Shown here: piece after piece, positions 10,803-20,889 of the stretch | How positions within the stretch are numbered: the stretch's first letter is position 1 | How the letters are laid out: every line of letters starts with the position of its first letter | Origin: Gnomoniopsis sp. IMI 355080 | Taxonomy: Eukaryota; Ascomycota; Sordariomycetes; Diaporthales; Gnomoniaceae | Direction: 5' to 3' | Assembly: GCA_027946555.1 (NCBI GenBank) | Contig: JAPEVC010000259.1 | Span: 1 to 47,605 of the forward strand | DNA length: 47,605 nucleotides | The notes under the pieces: model-generated | Told to the model about the DNA's origin: nothing | What the model saw: only the letters and a program-made list of their open reading frames with translations | Databases searched by the model: none | Made by a program: the position numbers and the translations under genes

Positions 10803-11280
10803 CTACACAGCTGCCTTATAAGTGTATTTGTAGCCCTTGGCACGCAACTCGGGGGCAACCTTGGTCTCCCATTCAGTGGCAGTGAAGGTGATATTGTTCA
10901 TGATTGCCATAAGGAGATCGCAATGAGCGTCGGCAGTCCATTGAGTACGATCGGCCATAACGGTAGATTTGTGATAGGATTGTTGAAGGTGAAACTGCAG
11001 TGACTCGATGTGCTGTTGGAAGGAACTGGATACATTCCCACGCTTCTGGAGCAAGTAGGCAGATAAGATGGAGGATACGGGGGAGATAGAACAGAGGTCG
11101 CGTCAGATTCGGTTTGACAGACCGAATAGCCTCCCAAGTAACATCGGGGAAGCCGCTCTGGCGCATCAAAGCAACGATTCCGTTGCGCTGCTCGCTGGTG
11201 AGCTGCGTGATGGGTGGCAACCAAGCCACGACTGCCTTGAGTAAGGCAGCATCGGACTCGGCGTTCCAAGCAGTAGGCAT
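10803..11280 (-). CDS. Two-module Myb/SANT-like protein (modules C and B)
   Basis: Proposed join(10803..11025, 11123..11280), 126 residues. Module C starts MPTAWNAESDAALLKAVV and reaches TWEAIR, where a donor (CG|gtctgt) sits at the same site as in the related gene at 12771-13969. The acceptor at 11026-11027 restores the frame and reads SFQQHIESLQ, a counterpart of the QH motif of its neighbours. The frame then continues without a stop into module B (RTQWTADAHCDLLMAI ... KGYKYTYKAAV). Module B ends at TAG, or is spliced at GT|gtaggc to the exon of module A; both are possible. The donor is weak, and module B also has its own ATG at 10958, so separate small genes or partial duplicates are alternatives. 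Only 170-320 bp separate the modules of this array. Confidence 0.45.
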
Positions 11281-11436
11281 CTTTGAAGATCAGACTGTGC
11301 GAGAGGTGTAAGGTTTATGCGAGCGAGATGAGTGTGCTTTATGGGAATGCTTGTGTGGAGAATGCTTGTTCTTGGATATGATCGGCCAACGTAGATGGAA
11401 GGGTAGATGTGAAGTTCATTCGCTCGTCAACAAACC

Positions 11437-11604
11437 TTACCGTAAACCGTTCCATGTGGTGTCGCGGTAACCGCGGGCGTGGAGTGACGCGACAATCTGC
11501 TCGCGCTGCTCCTGACCGAAGCAAGAGGGCATATTAGCCGCGTTGACAAGGGAATCGAGGAGAGCGCCTTGCTTCTCGAGATCAGTCCAGGGTATTGGGG
11601 CCAT
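11437..11604 (-). CDS. Single Myb/SANT-like exon (module D)
   Basis: A 55-codon frame, start ATG at 11604 in strong context (CAAAATGG), encoding the first part of a QH-class module: PIPWTDLEKQGALLDSLV through RGYRDTTWNGLR. After CG at 11441 the sequence is a good splice donor (gtaagg), in the same phase and place as in modules C, E and F; the in-frame TAA lies inside this donor. No downstream exon with a clear QH motif and a proper acceptor was found. The frame DHIQEQAF at about 11339-11385 looks like a remnant but has no AG before it. Module D may be the last exon of a gene starting with module E (acceptor at 11660-11661, in frame), or a truncated copy. It cannot be joined in frame to module C because a TGA lies 10-12 nt upstream of C's ATG. 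Confidence 0.4.
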   Translation of the reverse strand: MAPIPWTDLEKQGALLDSLVNAANMPSCFGQEQREQIVASLHARGYRDTTWNGLR

Positions 11605-11976
11605 TTTGACGAGACTGTGCTTGGAGTAAGGGCTGTTTTGTGATGTCTGGTGGTAGTGGCTGGATTGATGTGGAAGGGCAAGGTGTTTGGAGTTGGGATA
11701 ATTTGACACGCTCCGTGTAGGTTTATTGGCAGCAGTCCCCTGCGTTACTAGACCCGTGATTGGGAGAACAAGCCCCATAGCAAACAAATGCCATTCCAGC
11801 AGCCATTCTCATCATGGTTTTCGGGCTGTCACGCGGTCCCTAAAGAACAGGCTTCCCTTCTTCCCAGATAATTTTGGGACGTCTTAAACCCTTGTCCGGT
11901 GAAGAAGTTGCCCCAGAATAAGGAAAGCACGGTGGATATCATGCAGACAATTATGGTGGGAAAAAGGAACGAGACC

Positions 11977-12156
11977 TCACCGAATGCCCTCCCAGGTGAA
12001 GGGCTTGCCGCGGTCGGCCATAGGAATCACCAGCGTGGATTGGTTGGCTGGTATGCGGTACGAGATACCGTTGCCTTCAAGAACGTCAAGCAGGGCGCCA
12101 ACAAGTGCCTTGTGTGCATCATCGTCCCAGGAAGTCTTTGTGCGAGGAGTGGCCAT
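11977..12156 (-). CDS. Single Myb/SANT-like exon (module E)
   Basis: An ATG at 12156 (context CAACATGG) opens 58 codons of a QH-class module: KTSWDDDAHKALVGALLDVL through RGKPFTWEGIR. The donor CG|gtgagg follows at 11980, again just where the QH motif should begin. If not spliced, the frame ends at the TGA of 11977-11979. The best in-frame partner I can find is an acceptor at 11660-11661. It adds HYHQTSQ and runs through module D, which needs a 320-nt intron, long for this genome. Whether E and D form one two-module gene or are two partial copies cannot be settled from sequence alone. The coding quality of this exon, and its match to its neighbours, are clear. Confidence 0.45.
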   Translation of the reverse strand: MATPRTKTSWDDDAHKALVGALLDVLEGNGISYRIPANQSTLVIPMADRGKPFTWEGIR

Positions 12157-12770
12157 GTTGAATTTGCTGGTGGCGGCGGTATTGTGGTGGTCAAAGGTTG
12201 AGTACAGAGTGGCCCAGCAGGTCCAACAGGTCCAGCTGAAGCAGTAAGGCATAGAAAGGATGGGCCACAGCTATGCCTGTGCTCGTATTGGGCAGGTCCC
12301 GCATGAATTGCTTGAAATTCGCTGACTATTAATGTCAATTCAAGAGCTTCACCAGTTCCCAACTAACTACAGCTTACACCAGCAATTTTCCACTGTACAC
12401 AGGGGTTGCCAGCCAAGTCCCTCCCTCAGGCCCATAAGGTGCAGCCAAATCGACCATTTCCATTCTCACAAGAGCTCACACAGTATTCCAGAACAAGGAA
12501 ATATGCAGGCGGGGTATTCAAGAAGAAAAAAAGGTGTTGATGATGCCAACGAGTAAAGTACTATGGGCTCTTGCCCTCGAGTAATAAAACGAAATGCAAT
12601 ACCTGAACACCGGCTGACTGAAAAATAGACCAAGACTATCCAAAACAACGCCCACTCGGCATTTCCGACACGATTATGCCTCATTTTTATGTTATGGACC
12701 CTAGGCCTCGCCGTAGAAGCTTGAAGAGAAGTCAGCTATTGCTAGCAGGATAAATATCTATCATCATCAC
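12157..12770. other. Intergenic region between modules E and F
   Basis: A gap of 614 bp between two genes on the same (minus) strand. It should hold the 3' end of module F's gene and the promoter of module E. Nothing coding is visible. The minus-strand segment just upstream of module E is rich in GCC and CAC triplets. Confidence 0.45.
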
Positions 12771-13969
12771 TCACTCCGGGTTATAATGGCTCATAGAGTC
12801 TGGGTTGTTGTGTGCGGCCAGTGCACTCAGCATGGCCTCGTCGTTGAGGGCAGGATCGTGGTTTTCTTCGAGTTTGGCGCGCTTAGCAGCGTGCTCCTCA
12901 GGCTCTTCACTAGCATCCTCGGAGAACACACCGTCGGTCTGAATCTCCAGAGGGCTTTGTGAAGGTGGCGCATGTATCTGCGTGGGAGCAGATTCCATCA
13001 TTGGCGTCGGGGCCGGGCCGACACCGGGATCCATGTTTGGCTGAGGCGGTAAGGGAGGCAGAGGTTGCTGGGAGATTTGCTGTGCAAGATTTTGAGGCTC
13101 TTGTATTGGATCAACGACGTCTGGTCCTTGCGCAGAGCCATCGGCAGGGGAGCCGCTGGCGGAGGCAGTAGCAGTAGCAGCAGCAGCAGTGGCGGTAGTA
13201 TTAGCGGCGGATTTCCTGGGCCGCCCTCGACCAGGACCCGGGCGACGAGTGATGGGATTGGTGGTAGGATCAATCTTCCTAGGATTATTGTCGTTCAAGG
13301 ACCCATTGGCCTCGACCTTTTGCTGCGAGCGCCGGAGACCTTGGAAGTGTTGACTGATGCATGTGTTAGCTATGGGGTATAGGGACGATGTGACCGGTTC
13401 TGATCTAGCCCGGACGAGTAAGGCCAACCACTAGACATTGTGAACATCCAGCGGCATATACAGCGTCATGGGCGTGTGGACAGCGAGCATGCTGCAAAGT
13501 TACGGATCGATAGAGAACAGGAGTCAATAGCACGGCAATCCACATCCAACAAAGCAAAAGAAGACGGAGACAGGCGGGCTTACCGGCAACCTTCATTGGT
13601 GAAACCATAGCCCATAGACCTCATGTGGTTCCCAATTGTCGTCCATTCGGAACCACTGATAACGCCTATATTTTTGACGGACAGAATGGTGAAAAACAGG
13701 TCCTTGTCGGCCTCTGCAGATGGTGCCAAACAGTCAGAAGCTGGTCATGGGTATATCTGTGGAATTCGCGGCCAAAGACTGCTGCTGCTACTATCCCCTC
13801 CTCAAACGAAGTCAAAGTCTCCGTAGCGGAGAGAGTGAATGATAGCAACAGACAAGAAGAAAGGGAATCTTGACGACGGGTGGAAAGGCATGGCATGGCA
13901 AGACAAGGCATGGCAAGGCAATGCAAGGTCGGATTACTGACTGTCACCCCAGTTCTTATTGGTGTTCAT
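12771..13969 (-). CDS. Myb/SANT-like protein with AT-hook-like segment (module F)
   Basis: Three exons, join(12771..13353, 13584..13713, 13942..13969), give 246 residues. Exon 1 is nine codons plus one base (MNTNKNWGD). The frame is kept across both introns (gtcagt...gcag; gtaagc...tcag). The module runs from Trp7 through EADKDLFFTIL-like helix 1 (with the junction residue Lys10), EWTTIGNHMRSMGY (helix 2), and GCR|QHFQGLRRSQQK (helix 3). The second intron, phase 2, falls exactly before QHF at residue 54. Next comes RRPGPGRGRPRK, an AT-hook-like motif able to bind the minor groove. An Ala/Thr- and Pro/Gln-rich tail follows, with AKRAKLEEN (SUMO-consensus AKLE is weak). The CAG/GTA triplet runs near 13165-13200 encode the Ala/Thr stretch. 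A nuclear DNA-binding role is inferred. Confidence 0.8.
13885..13928. repeat. Imperfect GGCAT/GGCAA simple repeat
   Basis: About nine imperfect copies of the pentamer GGCAT, GGCAA or ACAAG lie inside the first intron of the module F gene. It is a small, drifting microsatellite and should not affect the coding sequence. Confidence 0.6.
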
Positions 13970-14270
13970 CCTGTTAACAATGACCCAGACGGGCCTGGCT
14001 TTCAGAAGCGATAGCTTCGATGGCGCGGCGATGGATTTGATATGCTGGTTGACGTGTTGATGATTTAACAGGAGGAGGCGAGAAAAGCGTTGGATTGAGG
14101 GAAGCAGGACCACCTGGCGGATAGCGACCTAGCAGAAACAGCTCTAATTTGAGACAGGCTGGACAGGCTTTAATTTGGGGTGCTGCGGGGATGGTGGAAG
14201 ACTAGCGGACTTGGGCTGCTGGGGCCTAGGGAGTTGACAGGGAAGAGGTTTGCGGCAGGCGGCAGGCAGG

Positions 14271-14512
14271 CAGGCCGACTGAAATGGATGCCGGACTCAA
14301 CTCAATTTTTAGCACCCCAAGGAAAATATCAGTCACCACCAAAAACACTAATAAAAACTATCAATAATCGGTGTTTTTGAATAATAAGGAACTATAATCT
14401 TCATTCAACACAAGAAAAAATCAATTGAAATTGAATAATAATGAAGGTTGGGAGTCTGTAGTGCTAGGGGCCGCAAAGTGAGTTCAGTCCGGCATCCATT
14501 TCAGTCGGCCTG
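14271..14512. repeat. Fold-back (inverted-repeat) element with AT-rich loop
   Basis: The arms 14271-14304 and 14479-14512 are reverse complements over 34 bp with one mismatch (core GACTGAAATGGATGCCGG). Between them lies about 175 bp of AT-rich DNA that itself contains two nested hairpins: CAAAAACAC with GTGTTTTTG, and CTTCATT with AATGAAG. The layout resembles a miniature inverted-repeat element, but I cannot define target-site duplications. It lies about 300 bp upstream of the start codon of the module F gene, so it may sit in that promoter. Confidence 0.6.
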
Positions 14513-14771
14513 GCAGGCTGGCAGGATGGCAGCGGATGGGTGTGACCTGAGACAACATTCCCCAGAGCTTCATTCCAATACCCTTGTAGAAGTATTTCCG
14601 TACTGTCACCTGACCGCGCGACCAGCTCGTATCTTGTTCAACCCCGCCCCAACGCCAAACCCTGTCTTTTCGGCGATCGGACGCGTGTTGCCCAATCGTC
14701 CCGGCCCAACACGACGTCGATTTGTGCGTCAAATTACGACGTCTATCCCCCAGCCTCTTGAATTTTTCTCC

Positions 14772-15011
14772 ATGGTTGATCCATTCGGTGATCTCTCCAG
14801 CCGGCTGCAACTCGCCGCTCAGCCTGAGATTCCGCCTTCATCTGACTGGGTCGCTCAAGAATTGCAACAGAAGTATGAAGGAGCTAGCATTCAATTGCTA
14901 AGAGTGGAGGACATCCCGAGGCCCTGCAGCTGGGCAACCATTTCCCGGGGACCATTACTTGACAAGACTTCTGGTTCGCCAATTGCTACTTCCTGGCGAC
15001 CTAGGTACTGA
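14772..15011 (+). CDS. Possible small hypothetical protein or gene fragment
   Basis: A frame of 79 codons (start MVDPFGDLSSRLQLA) with protein-like composition: mixed helical residues, PPSSDWVAQELQQKYEG, and few rare runs. It ends shortly after a possible donor (AG|gtactg), so it could be a first exon. I could not find a downstream exon that continues it sensibly, and I recognise no family. It may be a decayed gene, a short unannotated gene, or chance; I list it only because the segment looks more coding than its surroundings. Confidence 0.2.
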   Translation: MVDPFGDLSSRLQLAAQPEIPPSSDWVAQELQQKYEGASIQLLRVEDIPRPCSWATISRGPLLDKTSGSPIATSWRPRY

Positions 15012-16182
15012 GTACTCTGTAAAATCTTGTTCGAACATGGCGGACCGTGGCATGGCTCCCGCGGAAGAGCCATCCAGGCGCGGTCGGCGGCCTGCAGTCG
15101 CAATCGTTTGCCAATTAAAACCCCTGCACTAGACAAACGATCTGCACAAGCTTGCAATGACTCACTATCATTGTCGGAATCGTCAACCGTCTCACCTTTC
15201 CGGAGCTTGTCTTGCCTCGAGAAACATGCGGCTTCCCCGTTTCGATGGAAGCTCTTGGCCGAGTACATCACCAAAGGCTCTATCACGGCTGCTTCGACCA
15301 CAACATGTCTATAGCTGGGCCTCTAACAGCCAATCGCTCTGCCGCCCGAGTCTACCCAAGTCTGCCCTGCGTCGCGTCCGTCGGCGTATCTCCAAGCACG
15401 AGATACTCGTGGCAGGGATAGGGGTCCTCAAGGATGCAACCTTGGTAAGGTGAGGTTTCAATCTACGCGAGGACAACGCGCAGTCACGTTCCACCCCTAT
15501 GCGTCTCGGTCTCCATTTGTTGCGCCTCCCGTCCCAGATACAACCAGACCTGCCAGGCAGCCATACCTCGCTGGTTGCCCCAACCTGCGTCTGCAGTTGT
15601 CCTTCTCTGTGGGTACAACCGCTCACCAAAAAGCAATAATCCTTGACTACGCAAAGTTTCTGGCTTCTTTCTCTCCCTTTGCTCCTCCTCTTCTTTGGAT
15701 CTTCTCCTCAAACAACAGCAAGCACTTGTTCATGCAGAGACCTCCCCTTTGGTCATGGTCTCCATCATTTGAGGTATTTGAGTGATCACAGCCTGCTTCT
15801 GTTGTTGCCGGCTGCTTCCTGAACAGCAGCCCTGCTATCAGAGGGACCTGTCGACTGGCCAGCATCATTTCCTCTTTTCTGGAGCAGATTAGTCAAAGCT
15901 ACCTACTTATGATTCCTGTATGACTTATCTGGCTTAAAAAAAAAAGGAAAGGCATATAATACCTGGCTAGTCTCGCCTCACTTGTCTTCACACCACCCTC
16001 CAAGCGACTCACCTCTACATCACCTTCCGACTCTTCAATCCGTATGTGTGTCAGCGCCCGGCACTTCTAGCATACTTCCTTTTACCCTGTGGAGCTACGA
16101 ACTACACCGGAGCTACTCTAGTTCTAGTGAAGGTTTGGACATACTACCGGGTTGTTGTGGCACTTCCGTCGATACCGTCATC

Positions 16183-17019
16183 ATGTCTTCAAGTAACGAT
16201 AGTGCCATGTGTCGGTTTCTGTTCGCCATATTGCAACAGAAAAACCTGAAGGATGTAAGTATCCCGCGATACTTACAAGATGCGGCTGGAGCAGTCCTGA
16301 CGTTGACTCGAGAGCAGATCGACTGGAACCAGGTCGCACACAATCCCATCCTCACACAAGAGATTTCTAACGGTCATGCCGCTCGCATGCGTTACTCTCG
16401 ATTCAAACAATCCCTCCTTGGTCACCAGCCTCAGAAGCGGAATCGCAATCCGAACAAGTCCAAGGTCACAAAGTCGAAAAAAGACACCAAAACCAAAAAG
16501 GAGAAAGACGAGCACACCGACGCTTCTCAACAGGGCCCCAAGACCGAGGACCATCAGATCAAGAGCGACTCTTTAGTCAAGACAGAAGCGCAGTCTCTTC
16601 CAAACACGCGGCTCACTCCGGTCGACATGCTTCCAGTGTCAATGGTCGACGCCCACATGCAGTTCCAGAGTCGGCTCTTAACGCCCTGCAGTGACACCGA
16701 CATCTTTGGCGCCGCTCACCGCTTTACCACCAGTCCTGTGAGCGATTTGCACCATGACCAGCACTTCGACTATTCCGAAGCTGCTGGCCAATGTGCCGGC
16801 CAGGGGTCAAGCTCTTGGCACCAAAGTCCTTACTCGGCGTCGCCTTACTTGCACGCATACGACTTGGAAGGCTACAGCGCCCCAGCTGCGTTCTGTGGCG
16901 AACACCAACACAGTCCTCATTCGGAGAACTTTGGTATCGACCCGAGCGCCATGATGGCACCGGACGCATCTCATGTACCGGTCAAACATGAGGAGTGGGA
17001 CACACGGTTTCACACGTAG
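16183..17019 (+). CDS. Myb/SANT-like protein, DW class (module G)
   Basis: Two exons, join(16183..16254, 16318..17019), give 257 residues. The 63-nt intron (gtaagt...gcag) is in frame and free of stops, so a naive reading frame runs through it; the homologous genes in this window show it must be spliced. The module is CRFLFAILQQKNLKD|IDWNQVAHNP followed by GHAARMRYSRFKQSLLG, about residues 10-57. This is the form commonly annotated in ascomycetes as a Myb-like DNA-binding domain. A Lys-rich stretch (KSKKDTKTKKEKDE) follows as a likely nuclear signal, with possible SUMO sites IKSD, VKTE and VKHE. The rest is a His/Ser/Pro-rich low-complexity tail of the kind seen in transcription regulators. 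The start at 16183 fits the family; the upstream in-frame ATG at 15982 belongs to the leader. Confidence 0.85.
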   Translation: MSSSNDSAMCRFLFAILQQKNLKDVSIPRYLQDAAGAVLTLTREQIDWNQVAHNPILTQEISNGHAARMRYSRFKQSLLGHQPQKRNRNPNKSKVTKSKKDTKTKKEKDEHTDASQQGPKTEDHQIKSDSLVKTEAQSLPNTRLTPVDMLPVSMVDAHMQFQSRLLTPCSDTDIFGAAHRFTTSPVSDLHHDQHFDYSEAAGQCAGQGSSSWHQSPYSASPYLHAYDLEGYSAPAAFCGEHQHSPHSENFGIDPSAMMAPDASHVPVKHEEWDTRFHT

Positions 17020-18416
17020 ACGGAAAGATCTTTAGTGGACAGGAACCGGAGCTTCGAGGCTTTTTCAAGTCTGGCGGCTTGCAATGGGTTCTCGGTAGGC
17101 ATTGGGCCTCTTGTGTGCTGATTACATTAGCCACAATCATGGCCATGACTGGAAAACAGGTTGTATTTGTACTGGTATGTCTGGAACAGCAATGATTGAT
17201 GATGGTTTTGTTGTATTGTTTTTCCTTCTTGGTTTCTCGATATGGATTTTGGCTCTCTAAGAAGTATTCTACTATAAGACTGACTCGGTTGTATTTGACG
17301 TCTGGCATCGGGAGAATCAACAGCTTCGTATTATTCACAAAATGCGCAACCGTACAACAATGGGCAGCTGCAATAATCTCGCTCGCCTGGCCTTTCTTCC
17401 CTTTGCTTAACCTGGCCTTGGTGTTCTGAGCACATCTTATTTACTGATTGGTACGGGCACTACTGTAACCCTTCTCTTACGATTCCAATATCACTCTCGT
17501 TCTGGCTTACGAAAGGAGGTCTAATGTTCCCAGAGCTAGTGTCTTTTTGGCTCGATATGCCATGGCTTGGTCTCTTCAGACGTATCCGTGCTGATTCAAA
17601 CACGAGCATTTCGCGATTCAGAAGGGATTGGCTGAGTGGTAGCGAACACGCGCGGCCCTCAATGGTCATTGTTTGAGGTACGATGTTCCGTCCTATCTCG
17701 ACGGATTTGATTCTATAAAGGATAACCCCCACAAGAACCCGAATCATCTTCATAATCATCGTCTGTGTGAAGCCCACGTGAACGATGAGACACTCTGCAT
17801 TCCACCTGTCTCTAGACAATCAGGCTCAACTCGCGTCAGCATGACTACCATTGCCGACGAAAGATCCTCTTTGCCTTCTCATCTAATCCTTTATTTGAGA
17901 TACCCATTACTAGGTAACCAGCACTATGGTCAGATTGCTGGCATCTGGCCATGATAGTTGTTGGCTTTGGAGCCTCTCCTGAATAGGACACCTTGCGTCA
18001 TGTCAATGTTGAGCGCAAAGTCATCATCGCTAAGATCACAATTACAAAATGATGTCTACAGGTTGTTGTTCGGGAGAGCATCAAATTCTATTCCCCCCCC
18101 CCCAGCTGTGAATGAAGAAAATGAAGGTCTCGAAAAAATTAAGAGAGATAAAAGGTCACTTGCAAACCTAGCAGTCCAAACGATGTCTGCCCATACTAAG
18201 CACCTATAGGTCAAGCAGCAAAGCTTGAAGCCCTCTGACTGCACTGAATCCAGGGTTGTGCTGTCATCAATAAGGCGCCGAGCATATCAAAGTTGCCATG
18301 AAAGATGAGCAAGAATCCACAAGGTCATCGATGCCCAAGGTCTCGAAAATCCTCCACCGGGTATCATCTTTCCACGAAACAACTTCGTTTCTCTCTTCCT
18401 TGACTTGCTTGACATC
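17020..18416. other. Convergent intergenic region
   Basis: The module G gene (plus) and the module H gene (minus) converge over 1.4 kb. I see no coding signal on either strand. A run of 11 C lies at 18093-18103. The 3' ends of both transcripts must lie here. Confidence 0.5.
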
Positions 18417-19888
18417 CTAGTAGGTAGGGTATTCCTCCCCTCCCTGAAGAGTCTCGGCGCGGCCGGCAGGCTCGGCGGTGGTGTCAGTAGGACTGGCAGC
18501 CGAGTCAGGCATCTGGATCAGCTCGTCGAATATCGACTGATAGGGGGACTCGGGGGCAGACTGCAAGGAGCCAAAGTCTTGGGATGAGTTGGGGTTGTCA
18601 TCAGCCATCGTAGTGGCTGGGCTCTGGACTGCAGCCTGGGTCGGACCTTGGGCCAGCGGCTGAGAGCCAACAGATTGAGGCAAGGTATCGATGTAGGCCT
18701 GGGGAGCCTGGGCATAGGTGATAGGAAAATCACCGAAGTGACCATGCGGGCCGTCACCCGGCTGGGTCATGTAGTCCTGGAACTGGGACTGGGGCTCGCT
18801 TTGGGTGTAAGGATCCAGATGGCCAACACGCTGGGCGGTACGCGCGCGGTACATCCACTGCAGGCTCTGAAGATAGGCCTGCTGCTGTTGGGTGAATAGC
18901 TGCGATTGTTGAGGGCTGGGAATGCCATGCGTGCCCTGGAGGTTGTACATGTTAGGACTCGTGCCGACACCTGGGTACTGAGTGGCACCCATGTGGTAAG
19001 GAGTGTTGGCGCTATCGGACAAGTACTGCTGACTGTGGCCACTCTGCTGGAGGTGATGGTAGGAAGTGGTGCGGTGAGCGTAGCTGGGCTCCATCGTTTG
19101 CATCTGGCTGAATGGAGACTCTTGTTTGATGCTCGAACCAGTCTGACTTTGCAACTGCTGTTCGGAATGAGCCTGCTGATTAAATGCGAAGGGGTTAGCT
19201 ACGGGGCTCCTGGTGGCAGCAAAGGCGAAAGCGCTGCCCCCGTCGTCGAAATCTCCCTGAGCGGCAACACTGTTTCGGGAGTCACGACTCTGGAAAACAA
19301 GCCCACGGCTGCCGGGGTTGTTGAAGCGCTTCTTGAAGGAACCCCTATCGGCATCCTCGTCCTCGTCGTCTTCGTCATCCTCATCCTCAGTGACAGTAGC
19401 ACGACTCTTGCGTTTCATCTGGAGACCGCCAACGTTGAAGTCGAGGCCGTACTTCCCCTGTATTTGACGAAAGCGAACCTATTGGAATAATCAAAGTATT
19501 AGTCTACAAATAGGAGCGGTTGGCAGAGTGGAATGAACAAAAAAAAAGCACCTACCTTGGCAGAGCTTGCATTCTTCAGGTTGGAATACGAAGCAACCTG
19601 GGCCCAGTCGACTGCAAGTGTGTTAATTTTTGATCTCAAAGCCACACATTTGCAAGCATTTGTTAGGGAGTGCTAGACATGTAACGTACCATGGCTGAGG
19701 TCGCTGTTGAAGCGGACAATGTTGAAGAACAGACGGCTCTCAACAGGAGTGAGGACAATCCGGTACTTCTTGTCCTCCTTGTCAGAGCTACTGGCAGTCA
19801 TTGCCTCATCCCTGGGGCCACCGTTCTCGGGAACAGTGTCACCATCGTCCTGATGGGGCTGGAGTGGGGTGGGAGCCATGTCAGACAT
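18417..19888 (-). CDS. Myb/SANT-like protein with Gln-rich tail (module H)
   Basis: Three exons, join(18417..19478, 19556..19611, 19690..19888), give 438 residues. The module is assembled from all three: SRLFFNIVRFNSDLSH | VDWAQVASYSNLKNASSAK | VRFRQIQGKYGLDFN, about residues 50-98. The first intron (gtacgt...gcag, phase 1) lies at the same place as in modules G, K and L, before the DW motif. A basic stretch (KRKSRAT) is followed by a 17-residue acidic run (Asp/Glu) and KKRFNN. A long Gln/Ser/Pro/Thr-rich tail to the end (for example QQSQLFTQQQQA) resembles transcription-activation regions. IKQE near residue 195 fits the SUMO consensus. The protein diverges from the module I gene across about 1 kb. 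Nuclear regulation is inferred from the module and tail. Confidence 0.85.
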
Positions 19889-20889
19889 TTTTATGTCGCT
19901 GCTCTTTGTCCAAAAGGTGAGTGATATGAGTGAAGTCGTCGCGGTTTGCTGTTGCAGCTAAGATGGACCAAGTCAGTGTGTGTTGGCGACGAGATGTCGA
20001 GGTGAGAGATCTGAGATGGAATTCTAGTCTGAATTCTGCAAGCAAAGAAGAAAGGACTTGTTGTTTATTGAGAAAAAAAAAACAGCTGGGGGTGGGTTTG
20101 GTCTATTCACTTGTTGGAGGGGGTGGTCAGAATAAGTTCTTGATAAAAAAACGCGTGGGAAAAGACAGTGGCCTTTCAACTTTCATGATAACCTTGCACA
20201 AGATCTCTTCCCTTCAGGCAATTCTTACACTCTTGTAGGAGACTAACTCATGCAAGATGCTTCTGCTGATGAGATCTGCCAGACTATATTGTCAAGAAGG
20301 AGGGGTTCCTGCTCAGTATTGGAAGGATTTGCAATAGGTGAACCATTGGAAGAAGATAAGTTAGGGTATGTGTTTTTAGATGAGTAAGAGGAGGAGGGAG
20401 TCCATGCTTTCACTGATACTAGGTACTGACTGCGTGATGTTGTGCAATGGGAAAAGACCTAGAAAAGAGATTCTAATCAAATTGCCTGTTGTCAAGTCAA
20501 TCATTCCTGATTGAAGACAAGATAAGACAGTGCAGGGCCGAGTAAGGAGATGATTATAAGATACCAAGCAGCAAAGTAACACTGATATCGAGTCTACTGT
20601 CGTGACTACAAATCAGAAATCCAACAGCTCGTTGAAGCAAGTTCCAACGGGTCAACGACTCATCACAAACACCACACAATGCTCGCTGCCAGCGACTCTA
20701 CGCCAGGCCAGACTGAACCTGCTTCTATCTCCTTCTGTCCGAATAACTTACCACAACGGCCCCGTTTTACCTTTTACCTACTTCTTCCTCACCTAGGTGC
20801 CTGAGTAGCCAGACTGCCCAAACATCATCAAACATCACCAGACACAACAGCAATTGCGCGCACCAAGATCCATCACCAATACCGTGACC
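19889..20889. promoter_or_regulatory. Shared promoter region of module H and module I genes
   Basis: About 1.0 kb separates the two divergent ATGs. It contains A-runs near 20071-20080 and 20146-20152 and a short TACCTACTTC...CACCTAGGTGCC stretch near 20775-20801. From about 20820 to 20889 it carries a CA/CATC-rich leader typical of the 5' end of fungal transcripts. No other gene is visible. Confidence 0.45.

Larger units (their letters stand above)
13970..16182. other. Divergent intergenic region, module F / module G genes
   Basis: A 2.2-kb gap between divergent start codons. It holds the fold-back element at 14271-14512 and a weak open frame at 14772-15011. A C/T-rich leader upstream of the module G gene runs from about 15960 to 16040 and ends in a possible 5'-leader intron donor (gtatgtgtg at 16041). 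I could not build a convincing multi-exon gene from the short open frames at 15027-15450. Confidence 0.45.
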
